Assembly: GCA_027924645.1 (NCBI GenBank) | Contig: BSBN01000888.1 | Location: 14,887,001 to 14,951,000 of the forward strand | DNA from: Cunninghamia lanceolata | Lineage: Eukaryota > Streptophyta > Pinopsida > Cupressales > Cupressaceae | Direction: 5' to 3' | Length of the DNA: 64,000 bases | Part shown: one piece after another, positions 39,901 to 52,585 of the stretch | How the letters are laid out: every line of letters begins with the position of its first letter | Numbering within the stretch: the first letter of the stretch is position 1 | Notes under the pieces: model-generated | Told to the model about the DNA's origin: nothing | Databases searched by the model: none | What the model saw: the letters and a program-made list of their open reading frames with translations, nothing else | Position numbers and translations under genes: made by a program

Positions 39901-40243
39901 TGTTAGTTTGGCCGCACGAGGAGAAGAACCAAAGTTACACCCCTTTGCAACTTTACACTGCCTCCTTTTGACAATTTTTGGGGCAGAAGAAAACCTATCA
40001 TCACAGGCAAATGCCTTAGAGATATAAAAATTTGGGAGAGTTTATTGTAGAGGGACTCTACATGATTGTGTTTCCTTAGATAGAATGTTTCTAAGTGACA
40101 TGGTTTTCAAGTAACAGCTCGTCAAAGATTGCTGCCTTTTTGCAGTTTGGACTCTTCAGGGATATCGTCAGTATAATGTAGTTAAGATTGTTTCAGCATG
40201 TGTGGGTCAAAAATAGGACCATGCCTAGCATAAATGTACCCAT
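36954..40243. repeat. Satellite array, nine units of about 358 bp
   Basis: The anchor TTACACCCCT occurs at 37071, 37429, 37787, 38146, 38504, 38858, 39217, 39576 and 39935, giving periods of 358, 358, 359, 358, 354, 359, 359 and 359. Each unit carries GTTACACCCCTTTGCAAC, then TTTTTGGGG, CCTTTCACCA, a GATATAAAAA box, and then TTGCACTTTGG. The units differ by scattered substitutions. A partial tenth unit ends near 40243. Units 1 and 2 keep an 88-codon ORF that is broken in the rest, so it is probably not selected as protein. Confidence 0.97.
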
Positions 40244-40480
40244 ACCTACCTAAGACACCTAGATTAATTTATAGAAGACACCTACCTAGAAGACACCTAG
40301 ATCATTCTAGATTATACATTATTCTAGTCTCTAGATAGGTCATTGATATATAGTATCTACCTAAGACACCTAGATTAGATTAAATACCTTTTTTCTAGTC
40401 TCTATATACCTAGTTGACATATTGTATATACCTAAGACACCTAGAGACACCTATATTTTATACTAAAATCATGGAAAATC
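40244..40480. repeat. Short-motif repeat cluster (CCTAAGACACCTAG)
   Basis: Imperfect copies of ACCTAAGACACCTAGA and GACACCTACCTAGA occur about six times, mixed with CTAGTCTCTA inverted segments. It lies between the 358-bp satellite and an inverted Tat-type LTR, possibly at the LTR end. Confidence 0.7.
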
Positions 40481-41270
40481 AACATGAAGGAAATGATAAC
40501 AAATGCAAATCAAACGAATGCAAAACTCATATTGACTCATGATCCATTGATTGGGTTGAGAATGCCGCACCCAAGAACATTCTAGTTATACCCACAAGTT
40601 TGATATGTTGATTGCTTGATTCAGCAACATAACAATAGGATAGGGATTGGTAGATGAATATGGGATGAATGCAAGATAGATGGATGAGAGATTGAGAAGA
40701 AATTTTGAAAGAATGTGGATACTAGAAGAAGATTTGTCTTAAATGGCTCAAGATAGGCTACCTTTATAGAAAAAGGTAAATTTGAATGGATGGATAGGAT
40801 TGAAAGTTATGTTGGATGCTATGGATGGTCAAGATCAATTAGGGTTGGATTAGCATTTCCCACTCAAAGAGGGATTGTAGTCAAATGACAAGTGTGTGAT
40901 GGAGAATAAAAGGAATCTAATTCAAATATTATATTTGAATTAGTGTGCACATGTGAAGGCCCATTAAGTGGGAGATGAGACATGTGACATGTGTCACAAT
41001 GTTATGAGAGGTGAGGGAATAATTCAAATTTTTAATTTGAATTATGTGAGACTTGTGACAAAGGGGAATTAGTTAAATAAATGGGGATTTATTTAACTAA
41101 TTGGAAAGTGATTAAGTTGGACAAATGGGATTAAGATGGGATGAACTAGGACCTAGGGATAAATGGGATTAAGTGGGACGAGGTTAGATGAACTAGGGCC
41201 TAGGGCAAAACACACAAGGTCATGTCGACAATGTGTTGTGTCAAGACATGAACAAATTTTTGTGTCTACA
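40481..41270 (-). repeat. Inverted Tat-type LTR (outer end unresolved)
   Basis: It begins TGTAGACACAAAAATTTG directly after the polypurine tract on the minus strand. A TATA-like TCTATAAAGG is at about 40760-40770. Three ATTTGAATTA-type inverted segments lie at 40925-41045. The outer end may reach the CCTAAGACACC cluster. Confidence 0.65.
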
Positions 41271-41284
41271 TTTTGCCCCTCTTT
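41271..41284 (-). promoter_or_regulatory. Polypurine tract of inverted Tat-type element
   Basis: The minus strand reads AAAGAGGGGCAAAA, identical to the tract at 4557-4570. Confidence 0.75.
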
Positions 41285-43370
41285 GAGATGATGTTGCGAG
41301 ATGATAAGATTTATGTTGAGTAACATCATTTCAAAGAAGTTAAGGAAATAGATAGAAGAAAAGGATAGGTTGATGATGCCCCCTCGAGAGGATAGGTGGG
41401 TTGGACAAACATGGGTAGGCTCTTGAAATGAAATGGAATTGGTCAAGGAAGAAAGGTAAGGGAATGAATAGAAGAAAGGGAAGGATGTGTTATGCTGCAA
41501 TGAAAGTGAGAAACCATATGTTTGATATAGCACAAGACATTATGCACAAAGGTATAAGGACCAAGATGATGATGTGTCTCATGCCCCAGCATAATACAAC
41601 CTTGTCTAAATACAAGATATGAATATTAGCTAGGTTGGATTCGGATGTGAAACAAATGCAAGTTGAAAATGATAACACACACAAGCAAGCAAGAAAGCAT
41701 GCACAAATGATACAAAAACAAACAAGGTATTGCCCCTATCAGTCTGTAAACCAATGATTAAGTGATTAATTAATTTGATTGATGTTTGATGATAAAGATA
41801 GTGTCATCATGGCGAGGAACAATATATCCCTAGATCAACACAAGGATGTGGGAACAATATATCCGATTGATGATGATGATGATGATTGATTAATTGATTT
41901 AGCTTACAACAAGATTAGGATCAATACCAAGGATGTAATTGGATAATTTGACTTGATTGATTAACTTTATTGGTATCGATTGAGGATGACTTGCATTTGG
42001 ATAATTTCTTGGAATTTTGATTGGAAGAGGTGATTTCATTTGATGAGATTGAATGATGAAGATGAATTGATTGATGGATTGATTTGAAGAATTAATTTGA
42101 AGGATGATTGGATGAATTGAATTTAAATGTTTATTGATGATGTGGGAGATAGATGCTAGAATAAATGGGAGATGAATGAAGATTGATGATTGATGAAGAT
42201 TAGAAGAATAGATGAAAGATGGAAAAGATCTATCACCTATGCTTGAATCTAGGTACTTCTTTTGTATCCTAGATTGCCTACATACCCTATATCCATAGGA
42301 TCAAGGCACTTATGATAGAGATGAGATGTAGTTCTAATTTTTGTTTTATTGATGGTGATGATGAAAGTGGATGGATTGATCGGGTGATGGATTGATTGGG
42401 ATAGATTAGATGTTTGATTGGTTTGATTGTTTGATAGATTGGATGATTGATAGATTGGATTGATTTGATGATTTGATTAGATTTGTTTTGATGGATTTTA
42501 TGTGATTTTTTGTTTGATAGATTATTGCTTGGATGTTTTTTATTGGATTTTTTTTTTGTGTTTTAAGGAATATTTTGACTTTTTTGGGTTTTTGAAATGT
42601 TTTGATTTTTTTGTATTTCTGAAATATTTTGATTTTTTTGTATTTTTGAAATATTTGCATTGGATGATCATTTTGATAGCCTTTATGCTAGGTACCAATG
42701 ACAAGATGGAAACCAAGTCTAGGTGCAAGAATTATGGAAGATGGATGGATAAAAGTATGGATGATAGCAAATAGGACGAAAGGCTCATGATAGATGGATG
42801 GAATGCAATGAAAAGGATAGGTTATGGAATGGAAAGATTATGATAAATGGATGGATACAAGGATAGGCTATAGTGGATGGAGGGGAAGGCTCATAAGGGA
42901 GCTAGGATGTGATCTCCAAAGGCTATGTCACATATGAATAACATGCCCCATACTAGGTAGAAGACTTAGGATTTTTATATGACAAGGTCTTATGACAATA
43001 GGATGACATGATGGATTTTTTATGACAAGACTTATGATAGGTAGATAATGATAGGATTGGATTGGAAAGGATAATAGGATAATGTCAGGATAAGGTATGC
43101 CGAGAGATACCCAAAACATTTGTCAACATTGTGCCCCCAATCTTTATCAAGATCAAAAGAGGAAGGGAGCATGGATGGGTTTGATATGATAGGAATGTGT
43201 ATGCAATGGATAGGATATGAAAATGATATGTAGGATGAGACAAGGTGCCCCCAAGTGTAAGTGACATAGAAGATCAACCTACGCATGACACCTGTTTGCT
43301 AGGTTTTCATCATGGTACTTATCCAAGGCACCTATTTGCTAGGTTTTCACCGTTGGACAAAGGGATTTAT

Positions 43371-44059
43371 CTTTACTTTTTTTATTTTTCAATTTTTTTT
43401 TACTTTTTTGACTTTTTGGATGGAAGAAGGTGGATATGGATGAGAGGGACACAAGTGTCTAGTTCCATGAAAGGTGATAGTCCCATTGGAGAGGAATGTC
43501 GCATGGACCATGTCAAATGTGATCATCAATGTTGGTAGGGAGATGGCATGAAAGTGAGATGGATCAGGTAGATAGTGGATTGTGATGTGGATTATGGAGG
43601 GATCGAAAGTGGATTATGATGTAGATTATGTAGGGGTGAAAGTGGATTATGATGTGGATTATAATGGACTTATGCAAAAGCATGGACCATAGGAAGGTGA
43701 TGGGGGAGATATGTAGGATAATGAGTGAATGATGGAGTGATGGAGGTGTGAAAAGGAATAATGACCAATGGTTGCACACACCATGATAAACATGGAAGAT
43801 TTTGAGTGGATGGAGGTGTAGGAAGCAATGGTAATGTTTTCTTAGGAGATGGATGATTTAGGACTTTTGGAACCTGTTGTGATGCTCACAACACGCCCCA
43901 TTTTACTCCTTAGCAAAATGAGGACCCCTACTGATGCTGGTTTGCTTTGCTTTTGTGTGTGGGTTTTCTTGGTGGTAAAGGGAAGAGGAATTGAAAATTC
44001 AAACCTTGTTAGAAATAGTGGAAAATTTGCATTTGAGTACCATGTCAGAGTACAGGTGA
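43371..44059. other. Low-complexity spacer, no gene
   Basis: It holds three imperfect repeats of GTGGATTATGATGTGGATTAT (43575-43660) and G/A-rich runs. At 43890 there is a boundary-like phrase, CACAACACGCCCCA. Nothing coding is recognised. Confidence 0.5.
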
Positions 44060-46010
44060 ATTCCTTGTTGAAAATAAATAGGGGTTGCTTTTTGAATTTT
44101 TTTGAAATTCACTATATTTTGCAAGTTATTGTTGTTTGGGTAAATGTACAAATAGAGGGTTTGTGCCCTGTATATACAAAGTTCTTTGTATATGCAAGGT
44201 TGTTTCATATACAAATACGTTTGTATATCATGATTTTGTATTAGTCGCAAAAGGGGAAGTTGTCGGGCTTTCTTTTCTTATTGCTTTTACCTTGTATGCA
44301 TTTATGAAATGTTTTATACATACATACAAGGTGGACCCGAAGGAAGTTAGGTTAGAGTGTATACACGTTGAAATCTGTTATGTATATTTCAGTTTGTATA
44401 TTTGGAAAATGGGAGACATACAAATAAATATACAAGGGATTATACATAGTGCGGAATTAAAGAGGTATTAAAGTTGGTATAATCAATGTATGTTCGGCAC
44501 TTGTATATTTGGTAGAGGCAAAATATACAATCATGAGATACAAAGAACAATATACATCGTGAAATTGAAATGTTATTAGAAAATGCAAGTATGTTTGTTT
44601 ATTAGGTTTTGTGTTAGTCGTAAAACAAGGAGGTAATAAGGTCTTATACAATGTTATACTTATATACATCCTATGATAGTGCAATTTCTACATACATACA
44701 GGTCAGACCTGAAAAGGTTAAGGTTGAGATGAATAAACGACTGAAACCTGCTATGTATATTTTGGTTTGTATATCCGGCAAATGAAAAATGTAAAAGGTA
44801 AATATACAACAGGACATACATAGCATGGAACTGAGAAAGGTGTTAAAATTGGCATATTTGTTGTATATTTCATGTAATGTGTATGTATGTTTGGTTATAT
44901 ACATTGTCGTTTATATACAAAGTGGAATTGAAAGTAAATTGAAATATGGTATAAATGAGGCATTCGGACTTAAAGTATATTTAGTGATGCATCGATTTAT
45001 ACAAAGCGCGGAACTGAAAAGTTATCAAAGATAATAAAGTTAGTGTATATTGCACGCTGTACATTTCTTATATACATCTCTGATATACATTGCACTTTAT
45101 ACAAACCGGAACCGAAGATATTATGGAATAACGTTTAACTGTTGTATGTTTTTTGTTGTTGTATGTTTCAAAATGTACAAAGCGAGATATACAAGGTTTT
45201 ATATGCATTACAGATGCGAGGGTGGATATAATATGATTGATAGTGGTTTGAGACCCGAAATCTCAATAAAGAGTAAAGGTGTCACGGAAGTGGCAAAGAT
45301 AAGAGGTAAAGTGGACCCCACTATGTGTACATTGGTTGTTTATATAATGAGAATGTATATTTTATGATGTACAAGTAGATGTACATTTGGAGATACAAAG
45401 TGGTAATATAAGCCAGAACTCAAGAAGATTAAAATATAGTTAATTCAATGCATTGCGTCCGAATTGTATATGCGGGGATACATTGAGTTATATACATCAC
45501 AAACTTGAGAGGTAAATTGAGGTAGAGTTATGAGAGGGTTGGGGTCTAAAAGTGATGCGAAAGTTATATGCATCGTAGGGATGCATAAGTTTGAAAAGGA
45601 AAGTGGACCCCACCAGTTGTATATTAGTTTTGTATGTTTACAATGTATATCCGATATACAAACTAATATGCATGCTCTGGACGCTAGAAAAGAGTAAAAA
45701 TGGGAGAATTCCTTGTATATTTGGTGTTTGTATATTTGTAATGTACAATCCCGATATACAAAGAATCAAAAGGCATTACAAAAGAATAAAAGGTGAAGAA
45801 TGTTTGTATAATGTGTTTGTATATGAGATTATACAATAGAATATACAAGTGAGGTATACAAGCAGAAAGATACAAAGAGGTACAGAAAGTAGAAAAGGCA
45901 AAAGCGTTAGTTGGTTCTTTGCACAAAATGATTGTATGTTCAAAGATACAATGAAAAGGTACAAATAAAACATACAACGGGATATACAAAAGAAAATGCA
46001 TGTTTAAATA
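44060..46010. repeat. Diverged tandem region rich in TATACAA
   Basis: The words TATACAA/TTGTATA/TATACAT occur dozens of times. A long-range period is visible. TATGTATATTTCAGTTTGTA (44379) recurs as TATGTATATTTTGGTTTGTA (44751), and the phrases AGTGCGGAATTAAAGAG (44450), GCATGGAACTGAGAAAG (44822) and GCGCGGAACTGAAAAG (45006) repeat. A second spacing of about 300 links AAAGTGGACCCCACTATG (45308) and AAAGTGGACCCCACCAG (45600). Period and unit number are approximate. Confidence 0.75.
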
Positions 46011-46129
46011 AGCTAACAGTCAAAAGTTTAAAAAACTAAAACACTAAAAAAGGAAAGCCAAAGGTCATAGCGCATTAATTATTGTAATTAATATGAGTTC
46101 AATACTCAATCAAGTGGAATTTAACGAGG

Positions 46130-48060
46130 GTTAGGGCAGAATTGTTGTTATTTTGCTGTCGAGATATATTGTCTAATATAGAAATGGTACTCCCTTATGA
46201 TCTTCCTGTCATCCTCTATACTATCATTCGCATGAATGAATGTGATGTGCACAAATATAGAAACCTATGTGGAGTTGTAATATTGTGATTGCACCTCACG
46301 TTGTGGCTATAGACTGTAGTTCTCTGCAAAGTCAACGACTAAAACATTGCTACCAACTGGAAATGTGTCCTTGCATAACTTAAATTGCAAGTCCAACCAT
46401 CAAGCTCTATGGGCATGTCTTGCATACTCATACACTATGCTGTCATGAAATATAGGCATAAACTGATACACTGGAATCTTTTCAATAACCAATTCACACC
46501 TCTTTGCTTCTTTACCATCTTTTGTATTGTATGCCACTATTTTATACTTGTCGCACTCTACTAGTTTGTTTCCAACTGCATGTGTTCTTTCCATATGTTC
46601 ACATATTGGCAAACGTTGCAAGCCACCGCAGTGATGACATGTGCCATCCAAGCATAATTTCTTGTAGAATATTTGACCTTACTCTCTTTCACATAAAATT
46701 CTTGATATGAAGTCTCTTGAAAATGTTGATGGGGAACGTATGTCACAACCCTGCAAAACACTGTTAGTATGCAAATCTAAACATATAGACCTATAAATAT
46801 CAAAATGGTTAGAAAATTCAATATGTAATCTACAACAACAAGTAGTGCATGTGTGATTTATCTTGACATAGAAAGGTTTTAGCATTTCAAAATATCTTTG
46901 ACAAATTTTAATTTGAGGATACATCTCTAGAAATTTATCATAAAACTTTGTTTGAGTCTCATCCAAAAAATGCTTTGGATGTGGCTCAAGTTTCTGACTA
47001 CCAATTCTCCTTCTTACCACATCCCTTTGATTCAGAGATACCCTTTTATAATTCTTCCAAAAGTCTTCAATTAGTGATTTCAATGCTTCAACAATTGGTT
47101 TATATTTTCATGGTAGTCTCCCCGAGAACGCCCATAATTCATTGGCATTAGTGTCCTCAATTCTTTGGTGTCTTCCAACGGCTCTTGATAAAGTTTTCCT
47201 ATTAATTCTCAATTCTTGACTTGTCTTTCTAATGAGACAAGCTTTCCTTGTTTGACTACTTACTATAGTTGATGTAATCACATGCCATGTTGAATTACTA
47301 TCTTTTGTGCATGAGGTGTTACCCACACTCTCATACGCACTCATTAGATTCTTGACAATAGATTTTTCACCTGAAGCCTCTGATGTTCTCAACCCAAGAA
47401 TCTTCATGATGGACCTATACTTTATACTTCGCATCATTTCAACGAATAGTTGACATCTTGCAGTCTCATTTAACTTTTAAAAAAACAATCTCCAAATCTT
47501 ATGAGCATATCTTCTACAAGTGTGTTTTAGAATCTTACCTTCCATTGGCTATAAAATATTCTCATCAATATAAATCAAATACCTTGGCTTTCTATGCAAA
47601 ATTCTAGGTGGTGTTAGGTAAATTCATCTCAACATTAGGAATTTCATCAACATTTAAATGAGATGGGCTAGATGGCATACCTTCGATTGAAGATGGAATA
47701 GATGACATACCTTGAGTTTAAGGTGGGAATGATGGTGTACCTCCTTCATCACATGTGAGTGATGTTGTAATCTCAACTTGAGATGCGATAGATGGTGTCC
47801 CTACATGTTGACTTGCGGTAGAGGACATGTCTCTAACTATGGTATTCAAATCTCTCATAGCACGAAGTTTTTGTATTCATTCTCTTTGTGATGGTTGTAG
47901 TTCATCTTCAATTGGCATGTCTTCATTTATTGTGTCCAATTTCATCTTCTCATGAAGTTCCCTCATAGCCATTGCTTTCTTTGTATTCTTAGCTTCTATC
48001 TCTTCATGTGTTGGTGTAATTCTTGATCATTTCCTCAGCATGACAGAGAATTTGTTTGTA
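46130..48060 (-). pseudogene. Decayed DFAENY-type transposon-like gene
   Basis: A single minus-strand frame from about 47437 to 46130 is recognisable across about six stops. In order it has IKYRSIMKILGLRTSEAS, HVITSTIVSSQTRKACLI, LIEDFWKNYKRVSLNQRDVV, KFYDKFLEMYPQIKICQRYF, a CHHCGG zinc-like pair, VYQFMPIFHDSIVYEYARHA, then LCKDTFPVGSNVLVVDFAEN followed by YSL, and VSIFVHITFIHANDS. Upstream (48060-47470) is a low-similarity region with an acidic/basic leader. The D-[FY]-[AS]-E-N-Y, E-[VI]-Q-S and H-[VI]-[TS]-[FY]-[IR]-H-A signatures recall uncharacterised transposon-associated proteins known across plants and animals (from memory; superfamily not certain). The expected C-terminal third is missing, truncated at the TATACAA region. 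Confidence 0.65.
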
Positions 48061-49051
48061 GCATTATTGTACAATGTTATTGCAGCCATACAAAGCATTA
48101 TGGTACAAAGTTCACTTCAGTCCTAGATGAGGATAAGGTCAAAGGAGAGTAAGGATTGTATTTTAACTTGTTAATATGACAAGATAATAGTGGGATTGTA
48201 TTTTTATTATGTTGTAAGGATTTATTCTTGTATAGTTTGACATCATGGTATGTTAAGGTCTATTTATTACACATAATTATTAAACACCCCAAGTGTAGAA
48301 AATATACATGGCATCATGTGAGATTGTAGGCTACTTTCTTGATTGGGAATGTGTCTATTTTAATTAATGTTGACCTTTGAGATATTTTTTATTATGCATA
48401 CCATGAACTAATTTAAAACATAGTCTATTATATAAATGCAAGATATGTATACATAGTCTTTTATTATGCATACTGGATATAAGTGATATAAACATGTGTG
48501 ATAAAGAATAATAAAGTAATTCAAATAGAATTAAGGAAAATGTAAAGAACATGCATGTAAAGACTTGACATACCTAAAAAATGGAGATTCGAATGGAGAG
48601 AGTACCCTTTTATGTAGTGTTTTTTTCTTCTTGCATCAAACTCCTCAACAATTTGAGTTTTTCACCATTTGCTTCCTTTTCAATGTTAAATTGAATAACA
48701 CTCAAATATAATTAGTAACAACAATACTATTAACCAATCTATAATGTTAAATTCCTAAAATTGAATCACAATTAACATTGCAGCACTACAAAAATTGAAA
48801 CTTGAATAGATATATATCAAATTTGATGTGAAAACTATGTTATTTCCTCCTTCTCAAGTTGGCAAAGTAGAAAAGGTGGTGGAAAGATCATGCAAAGGTG
48901 GTAGAATGTATAAAATGTGCATGTGAACTTCCCAACAACATGAAAGCACTTTTTTTTTGTTAGAACATGTGCATAATTAGCATGAAAACAGAGCATGTGG
49001 GCCTAGATCACAAGGGTCCAAGCTTTTTTACCATTTCTATAGTAGGATAAA
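48061..49051. other. Upstream flank of the DFAENY-type gene
   Basis: AT-rich and without genes. It lies between the decayed gene's leader and the GTTATAA cluster and may be its subterminal region. Confidence 0.5.
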
Positions 49052-49135
49052 ATGTGAGCGTGTTATAACACACTCACATTATAATGCACTCGCGTTATAA
49101 CACACTCATATTATAACACACTCACGTTTTGTCCT
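49052..49135. repeat. GTTATAA-type terminal motif cluster, right
   Basis: Four to five alternating copies of GTGAGYGTGTTATAAY and its reverse complement (for example GTGAGCGTGTTATAACAC, CACTCGCGTTATAACAC). The reverse complement of its right edge (CGTGAGTGTGTTATAATA) matches the left edge of the cluster at 33025. Confidence 0.75.
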
Positions 49136-49329
49136 TCTATAGATTGATCCATAAATATTTGTGCCTATCTCACCTTCAATAGCACCTTTACAATATCTCA
49201 CCTCTAGTTCCATTAGCTCATGTTCAATCTCTCACCTCTCTATATCTCACTTATCTCTCCTCCTCACCTCTCTACCTCTCCCCTCTCTATGTCTCTCAGT
49301 CGCTCCTTGTCTACCTCTCCATCCATCCT
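49136..49329. other. C/T-rich transition to telomere-like array
   Basis: CTCACCTCT-type low-complexity sequence. No gene is seen. Confidence 0.6.
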
Positions 49330-52300
49330 TAGCCATATAGGTCTCACTTAATCCTAAACTCTAAAGCCTCAATCCTCAACCCTTAAACCTTAAATCCTAA
49401 ACCATCAACGGGCTTGATACTATACGTTAAACCCTAATCCTCAACCCTCAACCATATCCCTAAACCTTAATCCCTCAACCCTCAACCCTAATCCCTCAAC
49501 CCTCAACCCTAAACACTATCCCTAATCCTAAACCCTCAATAGGCTCGATACTATACCTTAAACCTTAATCCCTTATCCCTAAATCCTCAAACCATATCCC
49601 TAATCCTTATACCCTTGACACTCTACTTTAACCCTAATCCCTCGACCCTCAACCCTATCCCTAGACCCTCAACCCTCAACCCTCAACATCAAACCATATA
49701 CTTTATACTTAAACCCTAAAACCTATCCCTAAATCCTCAACATTTGACACTATATCTTAAACCCTAACCCCTTAACCCTCATCCCTAAAGCCTCAACCCT
49801 AAATCCTTAAACCTTCAACCTTCAACCCTATTCCTAATCCCTTAACCCTCATCCCTAAAGCCTTAAACCTTAAACCTTCAACCCTATTCCTAATCCCTCT
49901 ACCCTCGACACTCTACTTTAACCTTAATCCCTCGACCCTCAACCCTATCCCTAAACCCTCCACCCTCGAACCTCAACTCTCAAACCTCAACGTCAAACCC
50001 TAATCCCTCAACCCTTAACTCTAATCCCTTGACCCTCAACCCTATCCCTAAATCCTCAACCCTAAAACCTCAACCCTCAAACTTCAACGTCAAACCCTAA
50101 TCCCTCAACTCTTAACTCTATAAGTCAACCCTAAACCATATCCCTAAACCCTCAACACTATATCTTAAACCCTAATCCCTTAACCCTAATTCCTCAACCC
50201 TCAACCCTCATCCCTCAAGCCTTAATCATAATCCCTCATTCCTAAACCCTCAACAGGCTCGATATTATACCTTAAACCCTAATCCCTTATCCCTAAACCC
50301 TCCAACCCTATCCCTAATCATTATACCCTCGACACTCTACTTTAACTCTAATCCCTTGACCCTCAATCCTATCCCTAAACCCTGAACCCTCAAACCTCAA
50401 CCCTCAACCCTTAATGTCAAACCATATAATTTATACTTAAACCCTAAAACCTATCACTACACCCTCAACACTTGACATTATATCTTAAACCCTAATCCCT
50501 TAACCCCCATCCCTAAAGCCTCAACCCTAAATCATTAAACCTTCAACCTTCAACCCTATCACTAATCGTTCTACCTCAACACTCTACTTTAACCCTAATC
50601 CCTCGACCCTCAACCCTATCCCTAAACCCTCAATCATCAACATCAAACCCTAATCCCTCAACCCTAAACCCTATCTCTAAACCCTCAACACTATACCTTA
50701 AACCCTAATCCCTCAACCCTAAACCCTAAATGCTAATCCCTCAACCCTCAACCCTAATCCCTCAACCCTAATCCCTATCCCTATTCCCAAAACCTCAATG
50801 GAATTGACACTATCCCTCAACCCTTAACCCTTAAAACTTGAACCCTAAAACCTATCCCTACACCCTCGACACTCGACACTATATCTTAAATCCTAATCCC
50901 TTAACCCTCATCCCTAAAGCCTCAACCCTAAATCCTTAAACCTTAAACCTTCAACCCTATCCCTAATCCTTCTACCCTCAACACTCTGCTTTAACCCTAA
51001 TCCCTTAACCATCAACCCTATCCCTAAAACTTCAACCCTCAACCCTCAACCCTCAACTCTCAACATTAAACCCTAATCTGTTAACCCTAAACCCTAATCC
51101 CACAAACCTAAACCCTATCCCAAAACGCTCAACCCTCAACACTCTAGCTTAAACCCTAATCCCTATCCCTTAACCCTTAACCCTTAAAACTTAAACCCTA
51201 TCCCTACAGCCTCAACACTCGACACTATATCTTGAGCCTTAAACCCTCATTCCTAAAGCCTCAACCCTCAATCCTTAAACCTTAAACCCTAAACCCTATC
51301 CCTAATCCCTCTACCCTTGACACTCTAACCCTAACCCCTTGACTATCAACCCTATCCCTAAACCCTCAACCCTCAAGCCTTAACTCTCAACATTAAATGG
51401 TAATCCATCAACCCTAAACCCTAATCCATCAACCCTAAACCTTATCCCTAAACCCTCAACCCTCAACACTATACCTTAAACCCTAATCCATCAACCCTAA
51501 AACCTAATCCCTAAACCCTCAACTCTAAACCCTATCACTAAACCTTCAGCCCTTGACATTATACCTTAAACCCTAATCCCTCAAACCTCAACCCTAATCC
51601 CTCATCCCTAAACCCTAAACACTATCCTTATTCCTAAAACCTCAACCCGCAACACTATACCCTAAACCCTAATCCCTTATCCCTAAACCCTCAACCCTGT
51701 CCCTCAACCCTTAGCCCTTAAAACTTAAACCCTAAAACCTATCCCTAAACCCTCGATGCTCAACACTATATCTTAAAGCCCAATCCCTTAACCCTCATCC
51801 CTAAAGCCTTAACCCTCAATAGTTAAATGTTCAACCCTCAACCCTACCCCTAATCCATCTACCCTCAACACTCTAATTTAATCCTAATCCCTTGACCATC
51901 AACCCTATCCCTAAACCCTCAACCCTCAACTCTCAACATTAAACCATAATCCATCAACCCTAAACCTTAAACCATAATCCCTTATCCATAAACCCTTGAT
52001 GCTCAACACTATATCTTAAACCCCAATCTCTTAACCCTTAGCCCTAAAGCCTCAACCCTCAATCATTAAACCTTCAACCCTAAACCCTATCCCTAATCCC
52101 TCTACCCTCAACACTCTAATTTACCCCTAATCCCTTGACCATCGACCCTATCCCTAAATCCTCAACCCTTAACCCTCAACTCAAAACATTAAACCCTAAT
52201 CCATCAACTGTAAACCCTAATCCGTCAACCCTAAACCCTATTCCTAAACCCTCAACCCTCAACACTATTCCTTAAACCCTAATCCATCAACCCTAAACCC

Positions 52301-52585
52301 TAATCCCTCAACACTAAACCCTGTCCCTAAACCCTCAACCTGCAACACTATTCCTTAAACCCTAATCCCTTAACTCTAAACCCTAACCCTCAACCCTAAA
52401 CCCTAAACCCTATCCCTAAACACTCAACCCTCAACAAGTTATACCTTAAACCTTAATCCCTCAACCCTCAACACAAGATTCTATACGTAAAACCCTAATC
52501 CCTTACCCCTAAACCTTAAACCCTATCCCTCAACCCTTAACCCTTAAACCTTAAACTCTAAAACCTATCCCTAAACCCTCAACCC
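49330..52585. repeat. Degenerate interstitial telomere-like array, part 1
   Basis: About 3.3 kb of CCCTAAA-like heptamers and variants (CCCTCAA, CCCTAAT, CCCTATC). A higher-order pattern exists: ACACTCTACTTTAACCCTAA or a close form recurs near 49619, 49908, 50332, 50579, 50971, 51319, 51859 and 52110, mostly followed by TCCCT(C/T)GACC and CCCTATCCCTAAA. The C-rich strand is on plus throughout. Plant-type (Arabidopsis-type) telomeric repeat derived. Confidence 0.95.
52581..52585. repeat. Target-site duplication of Sirevirus-like element, left copy
   Basis: AACCC, identical to 59998-60002. Because the target is itself a CCCTAA-like repeat, a chance match is somewhat more likely than usual, but both copies abut the LTR ends exactly. 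Confidence 0.85.

Larger units (their letters stand above)
40481..43370 (-). mobile_element. Tat-lineage element 3' end, inverted relative of the first element
   Basis: On the minus strand this segment has the family's 3' spacer (43370-41285), the polypurine tract (41284-41271) and an LTR starting TGTAGACACA at 41270. Matches to the first element include GTGAAAACCTAGCAAA near 43345 (compare 2473), the pair of AATATATTGTTCC phrases around 41820-41860 (compare 4235) and the PPT/LTR junction. No coding part is kept. Low-complexity expansion (GATGATTGATTGA at 41870-42170; T-rich 42490-42660) enlarges the spacer. Confidence 0.8.

Noticed and set aside
36954..40243. CRISPR-like spacing of repeats
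   Set aside because: Units are 358 bp and continuous, without short repeats and unique spacers. The genome is eukaryotic.
42406..42774. Lys- and Phe-rich ORFs
   Set aside because: They arise from a T-rich low-complexity run in the inverted Tat spacer.
49330..52585. True chromosome end
   Set aside because: The repeats are degenerate and unique sequence and elements continue on both sides. It is interstitial.
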